NCBI GenBank assembly: GCA_019914995.1
Contig: CM034142.1
Coordinates: 4,421,031-4,485,030 of the forward strand
Source: Acanthochlamys bracteata
Taxonomy: Eukaryota > Streptophyta > Magnoliopsida > Pandanales > Velloziaceae
Direction of reading: 5' to 3'
DNA length: 64,000 nt
The first letter of the stretch is position 1. The number at the start of each line of letters is the position of its first letter. The translations under genes and the position numbers were made by a program. Under the pieces are notes generated by a model. It made no database searches. It worked only from the letters and a program-made list of their open reading frames with translations, and was not told the origin of the DNA. Of the stretch, positions 39,500-52,199 are shown piece by piece.

Positions 39500-42400
39500 C
39501 ACTAGTTTTTTATTCTTACCATAATTCTTCCTAAACTAAAACATAGAATAATTAGGAAACTAGATAACTAGAATCCATATTAGATTCACATGCCACTGAT
39601 GCTTAATTATGCCTACCTAAGACTTGCAATCCGGGCAAGACAAGCAGCTCTTTGCTGCCCTCCTCTTGAAAACAAACATCTTCCTCGATGCCAAGGAGCG
39701 AAGGCGTTGTTGGAATGTTAGAAAATCTGATAGGTCTTTAGCAGGCATCTTTGACTAGGGAGACGTGGAAGATTGGGTGAAATTTAGCTCCTATAGGAAG
39801 AGCAAGTCGTTATTCTGCTGGTCCAACTGGTGCAATGACAGTGAATGGTCCAAAATATTGTCTTTCCACAACAGATGATTGCCGATGAAAAGATGATGTA
39901 CAACCACAAAGATAACATCTTTTCCTTTAGAGCTTGATAGACCTTCGAGAATATCCAATGAGACGTCCGACCATATCTTGTATGGGATTAGTAAGGACTG
40001 AAGAAGGCTTGCTGCACGCAAGTATTCAGCCTTGTTAGCACAAACCGCAACATAATGTTGAATGTCCTTTGTCAATCCCAACTAATGAAATTATTGAGAG
40101 ATTATTTATATGTGGGGAACTCACCACTATGACCTCCATGTGCAGAGTTGTGTGCATCGTAGAGTAGCTGGTTGCGAAGTTAGATAATGTTTGGTACCCA
40201 GACCTTGCTGTTGTGAATAAGAAACCATTTACCAGAAAATATCTAGTCACGTACCTTGCTGGACAGCCTGGAGGATGGTGATGGAGACCGGGTCCTCTTG
40301 TAGAGCCTTGCGAAGGTCATCCCAGAACAATGACTGTAAGGTAGTTTAAGCACTTAGTGACATCTCCGGTCGTTGTGACAATGCATCGGCTACAACATTT
40401 TGAGAACCCGATCGTTATTCGATTTTGTAATCGTACCCCATTAACTGTACGAGCCACTTAAGTTGGTATGGTGTGGACAAGCGTTGCTATAGAAGGTACT
40501 TTAAGCTAAGGTGATTCGTCTTATTGATATAACGTTGGCCCTACAAATAAGGACACCATCGTTGCAGTGCGAGAACCAAGTCCATCAATTCTTTCTCGTG
40601 GGTAGATTTTGCCATTGTAGTAGGTAGATTATGTAATTAGGTGGTTGTCTTGAGAGAGGACGACGCAGGCACCCTTATTAGAAGCATCAGTCTCGACTGA
40701 GAATAGGGCAGTGGAATCCGATGTTCCCAATACAAGGGTACTTGTTATGGCTTGCTTCAATTGTTCGAAGGCCGTGTGTGCCTCAGGTGTCTAGGCGAAA
40801 GAATCCTTCTTTAATAGCATAGTCAAAGGTGCTGCAATCACACCACCCTTTTACAAACCAACAGTAATATCCGGTGAGCCCTAAGAAGCCCTGTAGAGCT
40901 GATGCTAAAGAAGGGGTATGTCACTAAAGCGTGGCTCCGATTTTGGCTGTATCAGCGGCAATAATATTAACAGTTATGATGTGTCCCAAGTACTCTACCT
41001 AAGTGCATCCAAACCTATATTTGGAAAAATTGGTGCGAAGTTATTCAAAATGCAATACGGTGAAAACTGTAGTTAAGTGCTCCAAATATTCTTGCTAAGA
41101 TTTACTGTAGATAAGGATTATGAAGATAAGGGCGAAAAACCTCGTTCATTATAGATTAGATTGTTGCTAGGGCATTGGTAAGTCCAAATGGCATCACGAG
41201 AAATTCATAATGCCGTCGTGCGTTCTGAAGGTTGTTTGCGAACGTCCTCCTCCCAAACTCTTGTTTGATGGTAGCCAGACTTGTGATCAAGCTTGCAAAA
41301 GAATTTAGCGCCATGCGATTCATCTAAGAGCTCGTTAGTGATTGGTATGGGAAACTTATTCCACTGTAATGCCATTGCGCGCCCTATAGCAACACAAAAC
41401 CTTTACGAACCATCTTTCTTCTTAACAAGCGAAGTTGGTGACGAAAAGGCCAAAGACCTAGGGCGAATGATTCCTTAGGAGAGCATATTGGCCACCGTGC
41501 ATTCTATCTCTGCCTTTTGGGAATGCGGGTAGCTATACGGTCTCACATTGTCTAGTATGATCACAGGTAGTATGATCTTGTGACCATTTTGGAGATAGGC
41601 AGGGTATTGGATTGAAGACCGCCGAGTACCGATCAACAAGGCTTACAAATATGGAGGAAGTGTAGTAGTAGTCGAGGCAACATTCTTGGTGGATGTCGCA
41701 ATTGTCATAAGCTGTAGTGAGCAAAGAAAAGATCCTAGGCACAAGGTAGTCAACTGAGAGACATTTCTCTTCCGTATGCCCGTCAAATGAAATCACACCC
41801 TTGGATGGAGAACTGTATATCCGATTGCTTCTAGTTACAAACAGCATCACCAAGGCTTTCTAAATCGACTCCTTGCACATTTATAGGGGTGTGTTTATAA
41901 AGTACCTCAATAGAGTGCGGGCACCATCGGCTAATTCCACCTTTGGTGGTCTCACCGTGATAGACACTAACCGCAGTTGCTAGGTGAATCGCTTGACAGT
42001 GAAGTTATGGGTGCTTCTTAATTTTCCTTACAAATCGGATATTTTGAGGACCTACCATGCCATGCATAGCATTTAACGACAAAATGGCGTCTTCGACCAG
42101 TAATTCATCATCCACTAATTGAGTGTGAACCTCATAGTCTTCATCAGCTTCATCACCTGCAAGGGAGTAGTCACACAGCGGTGGCCGCGCTCATACTTGT
42201 CATGGCAATTAAAACATAGACCCTTCCAACGTATGGAGTTGATCTCAGTATGGACAGGCTAGTGGTGCGAGATCTTATTGTAGATGATGAAGCTGTAGTA
42301 GAAGGTAGACTTGTGGAAGCCAGAGGAGCAGAGTTTTGAAACATTGTTGCGGGCTTGTAGTTCTTGCATAGCTTTCTGGTATGCACTAACAATCCTTGTC

Positions 42401-42518
42401 TATGTTAATTTGTGCAAAGAAAAGCTAGGGTTCCCATATGTTGTTGGTCAATCAGAACCAAAAGAGCCTCTTTAAGTTCGTCCCATGAGTGTTGCGGCCA
42501 ATCTCTTTCGTAGCTTTG
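39500..42518 (-). pseudogene. Ty3/gypsy gag-pol relic, chromovirus-like
   Basis: Read on the minus strand from 42518. Gag piece WPQHSWDELKEAL (about 42495), then a zinc knuckle CFNCHDKYERGHRC (about 42220). Reverse transcriptase pieces are PYSYPQ (about 41530), GSFRF (about 41415), FCKLDHKSGYHQ (about 41290) and LVMPFGLTNALATI (about 41200). The following FVDD position is eroded. RNase H has STHEKELMDLVLALQRW (about 40600), LSLKYLL and KWLVQLMGYDYKIE. GSQNVVADALSRRPEMS is at about 40370, then the integrase zinc region and IWSDVSLDILEGLSSSKGKD (about 39985-39930). FHPIFHVSLVK (about 39780) is the tether after integrase. The order gag-RT-RH-IN is gypsy. A chromodomain is expected after this but I could not see it. 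Many stops. No LTRs adjoin. Confidence 0.92.
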
Positions 42519-43089
42519 TGATGTGCCTAAATATATACATAATATCATGCACTCTTGCATCATATATGTTTGGTTTTATATAGAAAAACAAATAAAAAAG
42601 AATCTTAATTCTTTATTTTTCTTATTTTTAGTAATTCTTGCGTCTGAGCATTTTTCATGAAAAATTGATTTTTTCATGGAGTTTTTGTGAACGGCCAACT
42701 GGGTTTGAAAGCTAAGACATTCGAGTTGGTCAATAAATTATTTCATAATTTTCTAGGCAACCATTTGATAGATATTCACAAAAGAATTTGAGATAGAGTG
42801 CAGACCCGAATCATGTGCGCAATTTCTAAAACGACTGCAATTGAATGCCTTTCTGATTCTCAAATAATATATGTGATATAAGGTTGGAAAGATAAGACAT
42901 GATCTTAATTTTGTTCTATCTCTTATGTGTCACTCTCTTTTGTTAAATCCGAAAACCATGATCTAAATTTATCTTTGCTGGGGCTGTGATGTATCCCAAC
43001 TATGATAATTGAATTCTTAATTTTATGCTATTCGAAGTTTTATAATTGCTTATTGAGTTTACATTACCATGCTTAATGCTTCAGCTAGG

Positions 43090-43980
43090 ACCAGAACAAC
43101 TCCTATTCCTATACAGTCCAAGTTGGCAAGAATATCTATATTTCTCATGGAGTAATCATCAGAATATGGTTGAACAAGTGCCCCTGTAAGATGCCCATGA
43201 CCAACTCACTATGCAAACATCACAATTGATGACAAAAATAGAAACAACATTACGAAACCAAGCTGCCTCTATCCGGAACCTTGAAGTCCAAATGTGTCAA
43301 ATGGTAAGCTTGTTATTTGGAAGATCGCAATGTTCTTTGTCGGACAACATTGAGGTAAATCACATGGAACAAGTGCACACAATTACACTTCGAAGGGGGA
43401 GCAGTTGGAGATGCCTCATGTGAGCTGCAAAGAATCAGTAGAAACTAAAAGATTTTTCTTCAATGATGTTGTCAGCTAAAACTAAAGTGGATAGCAGGGA
43501 GTTACTAGACCAAAAGGATTTTTCTTTATCAACGTTGCTGGCTGAAACTGAAGAGGATAGCAATGAGCCACCGAACAACTTGGAACATGCACAGCACCAA
43601 ACAACAGCACCAACTAATGATTTCATCAAACCAATTTCTCTTCCGCAGCATTGCCCCAAAAATCAATTGGATAAGAATTTTCTGAATTTATTGATGTGTT
43701 TCAAAGTTGCACGTTAACTTATCTTTTTCAGATGCATTGAAACAAAGGCCGAGTTATGTGAAGTTCTTAAAGAAAATTCTATCCAAAGCTGTAAGTGAAG
43801 AGATTAACCATACATCATTACATGGAAGCTTCACTACCTTACGAATGGGGATGTTCTAAAAGAGCTTTTCATTAGCTCATCAAAGACAACCATCCTCCTT
43901 GAATTGGCATAAAGGAAAAGAAGAACTTAAACTATAGACTATAAGTAAAGCACTTATTGGGAGGCAACCCAAGTTGTTTA
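43090..43980 (+). pseudogene. Gypsy gag/early pol fragment, copy A
   Basis: The frame 43211-43423 reads IETTLRNQAASIRNLEVQM then QMVSLL, and THTITLRRG-like VHTITLRRGS. These match the RNLE-Q-GQ-A and CKAITLRSG blocks that end gag in plant gypsy polyproteins. The frame 43463-43717 has a LLAETEEDSNEPPNN spacer, then FIKPISLPQHCPKNQLDKNF (the PFPQRL-K---D-QF block) and, shifted, LKQRPSYVKFLKKILS (about 43737). GSFTTLRMG follows at about 43830. It then jumps to KALIGRQPKLF (about 43950), the normal end of integrase. The jump removes protease, reverse transcriptase, RNase H and most of integrase. Confidence 0.8.
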
Positions 43981-45049
43981 TCCTTTAGTTTTCCATCTAG
44001 TTTGAAATTTTCAATTAGTTTTCTGTTTTGATTTCTTTTTTTTTCTTTTTTAATTCTAATAAGCAAAAGGAACTTTGAGTGAGCAGTTACAAAAAATCAG
44101 GGATGCTTTCTAACGCCTGCTCCACATATATATATATATATATATATATATTACACACACCTTAAGGACAATGTTGGTTGTATTGCTTGTTGAGGTAGGA
44201 AAAACATTTTCAAATTTTTGTATTGCTTGTTGCTTGGTTGGTTGGAGTACACTACTTATGATCAAATTTCTGTCTTGAGTCTTAATTCTTAGAGATGGAC
44301 TAAACACATAGCCAGTTAACATAATTCTTACGTTAACTAGTGATTATTGTGATATTTTTTATCTTGAACTTGTGATCATAAGTGGCTTAGAGAATTGATT
44401 TGCTCTTGTTGCCATTTTGAGATTTGAAGCTAGTGTACTTTTCGATTTAGAAGTTATATTGAGTATTGATTGTACACTATGATTCTATTACCAACTACTA
44501 TCCCATTAAAAGATATTGCACTAGTTAGGCTTGTGCAGTCGAAACGAGCTACCTACTTGAAAGTATAAAAGCTAGACTTGAGTAATTTGGCCCTATGTAC
44601 CACAAATATATAAGACATAATCTACCAAAGAAAATGGCTACCTTCGTGATAGTGTGAAAGCTATTGACTATGAGTTTTAATTTTTTATGTACAAAAAAAA
44701 TGCCTGAAAATCTTGGACGCAAAACAGAAATTCAAATGGCTAGTTAGTTTGACTTGCTCGATTTAAACTTCGTCATCGAGACTACAAAGTCAAAGAGATC
44801 AAATAGGCACATGAGCTTATTAGCCATCTAAGCACTTTTATTCATGAGTTTAGCTTTCTTGCCTTAAGTTGTTTACTTGTATGTGAACAAGTGTGTGTAT
44901 GATTGGTTGTGCTTTGAAAAATTTTTTTGAGTTATGTATTCAGTGACATATCTTAAGATATTGGTGTTATGAAATTAATTAAGCTACATAAACATTAATA
45001 TTTTTTGTTGCTCAAGGGCGTGCAAAAGTTAAGTGTGGAGGTATTTGAT
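43981..45049 (+). other. Gypsy element A 3' untranslated region
   Basis: Non-coding DNA between the gag-like frame and the right LTR. It contains a TA tract (44126-44152), ACCTTAAGGACAATGTTGG (a block typically found before the polypurine tract in this type of element) and the tract AAGTGTGGAGG at about 45031. Sequence from about 44270 to 45049 matches, reversed, 54888-55660 and 62920-63160. Confidence 0.7.
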
Positions 45050-47551
45050 GTGTCTAAATATATACACAATATCATGCACTCTTGGATCATATATGTTTGA
45101 TTTATATAGATAAACTAATTAAAAAGTACCTTAAATATTTGTTTTTCTTATTTTCAACAAGTCTGTGCAGTCTGAGCGTTTCTTATAAAAAATTGACTTT
45201 TGTGTGGAGCTTTTGTGAACAACCAACTGGGTCTAAAAGCTAGACATTCAAGTTGGTCAATGAATTATTTTAGAAATTTTTAGGGAACCATTTGATAGAT
45301 ATTCACAAAAGAAGTTGACATACAGTGCAGACTCGAATCATATGTGCGGTTCTAAAACGAGTGCAATTGAGGGCCTTCCTTATTTTAAATGATACGTGTG
45401 ATATAAGGTTGGAAAGATAAGACATCATCTTAATTTTGCATATTTGAACATATTTTTCGGAGGCCAAACAAACTCCAAAAATGATGTAGACAACCGGGTG
45501 GACGGAGAATTCGAATTAGCTTGGACTACACCAACAAAATTATCGAAAGAAAAACCCTATGGTTTTATATTCAAGTTTCGAATTTCTTGATGGGGCGAGG
45601 CGATTAAAAGCGGCTAATCTAGGGTTTTTCTTGAGTACATGCCGCTGGAATAGAGAGAAGAACAGAGGGAAACAAGAAGCAAAAAAAGAGACAGTAGTTT
45701 GCTTGACAACACTCTTTATTCAGTGTTCTTTTGTTATATATCTTATGTTTTTCCCTACTTTGTTAGATTTGAAAATTTTGAACTACACTTCTCTTTGCTT
45801 GGGCTATGATGAAGCCTAAATATAATTATTTAATTCTTAAGTTTATACTGTTCAAAGTTTTATAATTGCTCATTAAATTTTTTTTATCATGTTTAATATT
45901 TTTGAATATCTGATCAATATTTAATCAATTTGAGATTTATATTGAGATAGAGATGTGATGCATGCATTAGTCATTCGTTGTTGGGCTAAGTAGTGCGTGG
46001 GCTGGATGTAGCTAGTTGTTGAGATAGTTGTTGGACGGGACTTGAGTGTAAGTCCACATCAATCTTGATTGGTAAATGCGCTTAGTTTCACGTATCATTT
46101 GTCTCTGAACTTATACTAATCTTTGTCTAGATGACTGAACCTTTATCATGTAAATTGCTAAAGAAACTTAATATTTGATTATTCATACCCTCATTATCTC
46201 TTATTTGCCATGTTTTTTTCTTCTCCCTTTCCCTCGTATCTTCTCCTCCAGCCGGCTACCTCCCCTTCCGATTCGACCTTTCTTTCTTCCTTCTACTACA
46301 TATTCTCCTCCATCATGAAGGCGTTGCTTAGGAGAGCTTATTAACCCTTTTGTCCGGACCCCTAAATTTATACTAGACTTCCGCCGGCAATTCGACGATG
46401 ATGACTTGATAATATCTTTCTCCTTAACCTGTTATAGCTTTCCCCTCTCCCAATTTTAAATAATTTCGGCTCTGGCAGGTGATTGCTTGATCGTCAACAC
46501 TTACTGCCGAATGGGCAATTCCGGCCACCACAGTCAGTTATCAGCCTTAGTGCCTTCCTTATTGAGTTCCTCCAGTGCTGCTGCATCTCCTTGCCTCTTG
46601 AAATCCCTCTTCGGCCAAAACCCTAGTTCCTCGGAGTCTGGCGAGCCGGCGGGCCTGACGGTCTAGGTGTGTTTTGATGCTCTTTTGTGTCTCTTAAGCT
46701 TGCTATTGAGCCACTGATTGATCCTTTAACCATAGTTGTTTTCGGATTGAAATTCAGCAAGCATGTCGTCATCGTGTTATGACTCCGATTCGAACCTAGG
46801 ATTGATTGTTTTGATTGGGGTAAGCTTCTGAATTTGCTAGCCAACTACTAGTTAGGAACTATGAGTTGATGATTGGAGACTTAATTGAGTAACTTTCGGT
46901 TTTTGGATTCAATGGTGCCTTGGCGCTGGTTTAGGTTATGTTTGGATATAGATGTGCATAGGGAATATGATTCGGTATTTGAGTTAGGATTGAACGTAGA
47001 TTTGGAACCAATAGCACGGCGTGGTGATAGCCGCAAATCTAAGAGATTGCATGGACTTTCAGGTGAGGGTTACTTGTGTCTTTTTTTCTTATCTTACCAT
47101 TAAGTTTGCAAAGCAAGTAACATTTGCTTCATAACCTCCAGCACACCTTGCCAATGTGTGTGCATTACGATTGTATGATGCATGCTTGTGTATGAATCTT
47201 GTTTAAGTATACATAAAAGCATGCTAGTAAATGAGTAGGTTATAATGTTATTTCAAGTTTCTACTTATGCACGATAACATGCTAGAGTTATAGAACTATC
47301 AAATAATATGATGTCCTATGCTTGTCAAACTGTTAGATGTGTGGTATAAGTGTATGTTTGTACAACGCAACCCTGCATGATAGTCATGATAATAAGTTAT
47401 AGGACGTGCTAACATATTGTGAGACTAATTGGCTTAGGTTACTAAGTATGTTGATAGATTTTGTAATATGTCTATGCATATGATTATGGCATTATAGAAT
47501 AGCACTATATGGAGAAACAAAAGCATGGATTTCAATCCATGATTTCAAAAA

Positions 47552-47553
<2 letters not shown>

Positions 47554-47582
<29 letters not shown>
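47554..47582. repeat. (TA)n microsatellite
   Basis: About 29 bp of pure TA repeat within the long LTR. Confidence 0.95.
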
Positions 47583-47586
<4 letters not shown>

Positions 47587-47819
47587 ATATTTTTGCAATA
47601 ATTATATTCAAATGTTTGAAAGATGATTTGGCATTATTATGATATGTTTTTGATAATGATTAACAAGCTTTGTAAATACCATATGTGTGCATACATATCA
47701 CTTTAAAAGTATAATGCTTGGTTGTGTGTGGATAGTCGCACTGCACGAAGGCAGGCAGAAGATAGGGAGATAAGCTAAGACCTCAGTGGATATGGGGTGG
47801 AACCCACCTATGGCCACAG

Positions 47820-48070
47820 ACCTATGGTGTAGATAGTTAGACTCGCCGCGATTCGTCTTGTGTTGGCGGTTCAGCCTCGTCGGGATCTGTCTGAGTTGGA
47901 GGCGGAATATATAGTTAGCATCACCGGGATCCATCTATATTAGAGGCCCAGCGTCGTTGGGATCTGTCTAGGTTGGAGGAGTAGATAGTTAGCTTCGTAG
48001 ATCCATCTGTGTTGAAGACGCAGCCTCATCGACTTCTGCCTGGGTTAGAGGTGGTTTGATTGCTATTTAT
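47820..48070. repeat. Short diverged direct repeats within the long LTR
   Basis: Roughly four units of about 55-60 bp, each with GATAGTTAG, then TC-C-GGGATC-(A/G)TCTG-GTTGGAG and a CAGCCTC-TCG start. Units at about 47829, 47895, 47944 and 47990. They probably expanded within the LTR. Confidence 0.7.
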
Positions 48071-49404
48071 CCCGACACCTCCACATATATATAAAAGTGT
48101 TATGTAGGTATGCGGATATTGTTGTCATTATTTCCATGAACGGCATAAGCATACATAACATTTAAAAGGATGGTTATGCATATAGTGTTTATTATATAGC
48201 TTTTATGCATGCATAGATGTGTGAAAATAAATAACTTTGATTGGAGTTGGAGACACGTTCTTGCTCATCTTATAGTGATGTATGACTATGTTTACCTTAA
48301 GCATCTTTTGCACAAATGTAGATGCATGTTTATAAACTATGCATATGTATTGACCTTTACATGCATGAGACCAGCGAGTCGTAGTAGTTGGAGACTCAAT
48401 CTCAGTCGTGTTATGTGATTTTGACTCGATGGTAGTGTTATATACTTATATGTGAGTTGATGATATAGTGGAACAGGTTGCATATATTGGCACATAGGCA
48501 TGCATGTCGGCATGTGGATAGTATATGGATGAGTGATTGGCATATGCAAGGGTAAGACTTTTTGTGTATGTAATCACGTAGGTGATTAGAGGTATACATA
48601 AGGTATATGCGAATGTAAACTGCTCCTATGATAGTAAGCAAATCTAGTTTTGTGCATAAATATGGAAAGAGTAAAGGTTAAGGACATGGGTATAATATAG
48701 CTACATAAGGATTGGTGTGCTATGTGTGCATCTCCTTGTATCGTATCCTCTCTTGCTGATGATTGGGTTGGTGTGGGACAATTCAGGACTTAGTAAGATA
48801 AGATTCAATCTATCATTGCATTTGCATCATCGAGAGATATAATGAAATAATGATAGGGTAACGCATTAGAAATTTTAAATGGTGCATCCTTGATTTTTCA
48901 CCTCAGTAAGATTGGGCTCAGCCATTTCTTTCTTTTGCCTGCCCCAGATATTGCAAGACTGAGCTGAAGGTAGTGTATCTGATCGTGGATCGGAGAGATG
49001 TAGTGATGGTATGTACGTGTTCTTGTTTATTCTTTTGTTGGCTCTTTGACACTCGAGGGACATATATATTTTATAAGTTTTGGATTTAGGATAGCTTGTC
49101 TTATATTTAATTGTTTGTTATTCTTTTGGGTTTTATCGCAGCATTCAGTTGTTGTATAATCTTTTGCTAAGTTTGTATTTGTATTTCTTTTTGGTACTGT
49201 TATTATATTTATCCTTAATCTTTTGAAATTGTTAGGTTCTTCTCCTTTAATTTTCAAGGAAAATTCTATCGATTTTTTAGAAAGACTTTGGATTGTGCTG
49301 TTTTGAGTGGACTTTGTGTTAGGCTAACTGGTAGGGGCCAAGCTGAGGTTTTATATGGGTTTGGTTTGGTCTAGTGCCGGTCAGGCCCAGGTTGGGTCGT
49401 GACA

Positions 49405-50330
49405 ATTAGAGCAGATATGCTTAAGATATATGTATTTTCTCATACACTTTTGTATCATAAGTTGGTGTTATTTAGAAACTTTTATTAAAAAGCGGCTTAT
49501 TCCCTTATATTTTTTATTTTTAGCTTTTCGACGTAGTTAGAGCATTTTCTATGAAAATTTGACTTTTTTATGGAATTTATGAAATCAACATATTGGGTTA
49601 GAAAGCTTAAAAATTGAAGATGCTTCATGAATATTTTCATAATTTTCTAAGCAGCTGATTGTACAATTTTATAAATGAAGTTGGCATTACAAACTATATT
49701 CAATTGCGCGTATTTTGAAAGAGCATATATAATTATCCTCCAAATTTTTATGTCATCTATGACATATCGCTAGAAGAGTAGATTTAAAGCTTCAATTGGC
49801 ATGTTGTTTTGGATTTTTCTAGAAGCCTTTACCAAGTTGGTAAATTTCATCATGGGGTATTGGGTCAGAATGGAATGGCCAGGTTCGTTTAAATTTCTTA
49901 CATCTGTCAATTCATGATTCTCTTTGATGGCAATTTTTCAGCAAATTTTGTCCTATATTTTCTTTTCATTATACAGGATTGAACCTTATGTTGTTCTTTG
50001 TATCGTGATATGAGCACAATTTACCCAAGGAGTTGATTGATTTTCAGGAGCTTTTGTACATGCCTTCGTTATGCATGATTGAACATTGTCTTTTGAATAC
50101 TCTTGCTATTTCATTCACTGGCCTGTTTGGAACAATATTTTCCATATATCTAAAGCAATAACAACTAAGCCTTCATTGAGGTTTGTGATTGCCTTTTTGT
50201 AAATGTGGACATATGTGTTAACCTGGTCCTAGAATCTGTTTCTATAAACTTGGCCTTGAATTGGATGGAGAGGGGTTTATACTGATCTTAGTAATTATTT
50301 GATTCCCCTCGAAGTAATTCAACTAGGGGT
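49405..50330 (+). repeat. Gypsy LTR fragment, distant copy of the A family
   Basis: The stretch 49425-49800 follows the layout of the A-family LTR start: an ATATATGTATTTTCTCATACAC block, then a TTTCTATGAAAATTTGACTTTT block and GGGTTAGAAAGCTTA. It is much more diverged than the copies at 7200, 42519 and 53653. From 49850 to 50330 I see nothing recognisable; two polypurine tracts and stops in all frames. Confidence 0.5.
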
Positions 50331-50463
50331 ATTTTAATCAGATGCCATGTTTAATATGACTTCTAGAATAGAATTTGTTGTTGCTTTAGAGCATGAAATT
50401 TATTTTAATGTATTTGTGATTGTTTCACCTACAGGATGGCGACCATGGCTAAGGATCAAGACC

Positions 50464-50571
50464 ATGAGAACGTCATGGAGAAAGTTCGGTATAAGAATGT
50501 CATGTTAACTTAGGTGCATCAGACAATGAGAACGTCATGGAGAAAGTTCGGTATAAGAATGTCATGTTAAC
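50464..50571. repeat. 46-bp direct repeat pair
   Basis: Identical 46-bp units at 50464-50509 and 50526-50571, starting ATGAGAACGTCATGGAGAAA, with a 16-bp spacer. Perfect identity in an otherwise worn region marks a recent local duplication. Around it (50331-50830) nothing else is recognised. Confidence 0.95.
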
Positions 50572-50829
50572 AACGGTTTAGCCCTTCAAACGTTTGTTAG
50601 TTAGTTCTTCAATGTCTTAAACATATATGATGTTACTTTTCATAGATCCGCCAGTATATATTATGTTGATTAATGGTGTTGATGCATGTATATACTATTA
50701 ACAAATAGTTTTTGTGAATGCCATTTATAACTTTTTAATGAGTATATATTGAATGGTTACTATTTAACTGGATGATTTTGAAAATTGATACATATGTTAG
50801 GTCAATTATAGCATATATTTTAAACTGTG

Positions 50830-52130
50830 TTTGAAATAGAAAATAAACCAGCATAATATTAACTCAAGATGGGGGACGAATTGAGTAGTAGTAAATTATA
50901 AACAAAAAATGTTCTCTATTCACAATTCAGTCACTCATCAGTTAGCATTTAGTGATTGTAAGATTGATGATGCGCAGCTAAATTAAAACAGTAACCTGCA
51001 CCGAAGATGTTAGCACATTTAAACTTAAACGAACAAACACAAGTGTTAAGACACGCAAATCAGACAGCACATCAATACTTTTAGGCGGTTCAGCATTGCA
51101 GTACCTATGTTTATGCACTTCAGTTTTCAAGTGCAACCTACTAAGATTAAACCAATGTACGATCACCAAGACTTCATATTCTGCAAAACTCAGTACATCC
51201 TCCTAAACATCGCAAAATCCCTCCGGCTACATCATTAACACTTCCGCAAATGTCTAGTACAAACTAACTAATCTACACTTAGTCTACTAGCTCATCTGAA
51301 ACCTTGCAAGGTCTCTTACAAACCTTCTCTCAAGGTTTAGCTAGCACAAGTTAAATTTGCTTACTATAATGTCTATTCTCTCAACAAGATAGCATAAGGG
51401 GATCACACAGCAAAAAAAAAGAGACCGAGAAAACTGAATGTGGTGCTCTCGGCAAGTTATGTTCTCTTCTAGGCAGCAAATTTTATCAACTAGATTAAGT
51501 GCTTTGTTCGGTGTATTGTCTGCTGTTGTCTTCATTGCAACTATATAAGAATGTCTTCTCCTTACTCTCAGATGAAAGCATTGTGATCTGAAGAGATTTC
51601 CAAAGGCTAGATGCAATTTATGGCTCAAATGAAATGAAAGCGGCTACTTTGACACATACCGACCGTAGGGTTTCATTCTCTGAAATGTTTATCTGATTTC
51701 TTTCTTTCGCTGGCTATTACTTGCTAATGTGGAAGACTTCCTTTTGGATCTCTTTGAACGTGTGTTCAAAGTTTGAAGTAAATTAGATGTCAATTGGAGT
51801 TGCACACTCATCCAACTGCTCTAACTTACTATGGTTTTGTTGCCATATCATACGAATGTTTTGACGGATTTCTCCTGGTGACTCGTATGTTTTCATTGCA
51901 TAGAAGTAATCTTCATGATGACCTTTATAATCTGCATATAGAGATCATATCAAAATTCAAATGGATTGCCAAAATATGAGGACTTGACTTGGATAAGGTA
52001 GGAGTTATGTTCATGCTAGATACTTTCCAACCTTGTAGATTTGTTAAACATTCTTCAATATTCTCTTAAGAAAGCCTGAAACAAATATGCTAATATTGTC
52101 TAGAGATGTCTTGCTACTTCTGAATGTATG
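50830..52130 (-). repeat. Copia-type LTR fragment
   Basis: Contains AACTCAAGATGGGGGACGAATTGAGT near 50860, the decayed counterpart of the AACTCAAGAGGGGAGGGGTGAATTGAG block found at one end of the copia LTRs at 5010, 17605, 27790 (reversed) and 57805. The later AGGCGGTTCAGC and repeated -AAGTGCAACC-, CTTGCAAGGTCTC positions follow the same layout of TTCGGCAAAACC and CAAGC- repeats. Divergence is high, so this is a related but distinct copia family. The far end is not defined. Confidence 0.55.
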
Positions 52131-52199
52131 CGATATTCTAGATTTTGTAATGGGTAATGGATCAAGCCCAATTTAAAAAGCCTTAAAGTAGTTTATATT

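Larger units (their letters stand above)
42519..45978 (+). mobile_element. Gypsy element with gag-like coding only, copy A
   Basis: The left LTR starts TGATGTGCCTAAATATATAC (42519) and is truncated near 43083. The right LTR starts TGATGTGTCTAAATATATAC at about 45050, just after the purine-rich AAGTGTGGAGGTAT tract. It is cut at about 45978 by the next LTR. Only a gag-like gene and the last codons of an integrase-type frame (GRQP, about 43960) lie between, so reverse transcriptase and integrase are absent. The insertion point is inside the chromovirus gag. Reversed copies occur at 53653-57040 and 62900-64000. Confidence 0.82.
45979..49404 (+). repeat. Long gypsy-type LTR (Del/Tekay-like), possibly with PBS
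   Basis: Starts TGTTGGGC at 45979, where homology to the LTR of element A stops, and ends GGGTCGTGACA at 49404. It is followed by ATTAGAGCAGA, which looks like an eroded ATCAGAGC primer site. A length of about 3.4 kb and the terminal GTGCCGGTCAGGCC...TCGTGACA block fit long Tekay-type LTRs. It contains a TA tract (47554-47582) and a set of diverged short units around 47820-48060 based on TCGTCGGGATCTGTCTGAG. GC-rich patches at 46240-46660 are leader-like, and frames there are not genes. No internal coding region follows, so it is a lone or truncated LTR. Confidence 0.7.

Noticed and set aside
45559..45819. 86-codon frame with a hydrophobic end
   Set aside because: Lies wholly within the gypsy LTR and is not conserved in the other LTR copies.
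45966..49409. ATTAG on both sides of the long LTR as a target duplication
   Set aside because: Homology with the A-family LTR continues past the left ATTAG (ATTAGTC...), so the LTR begins later, near 45979, and the match is likely chance.
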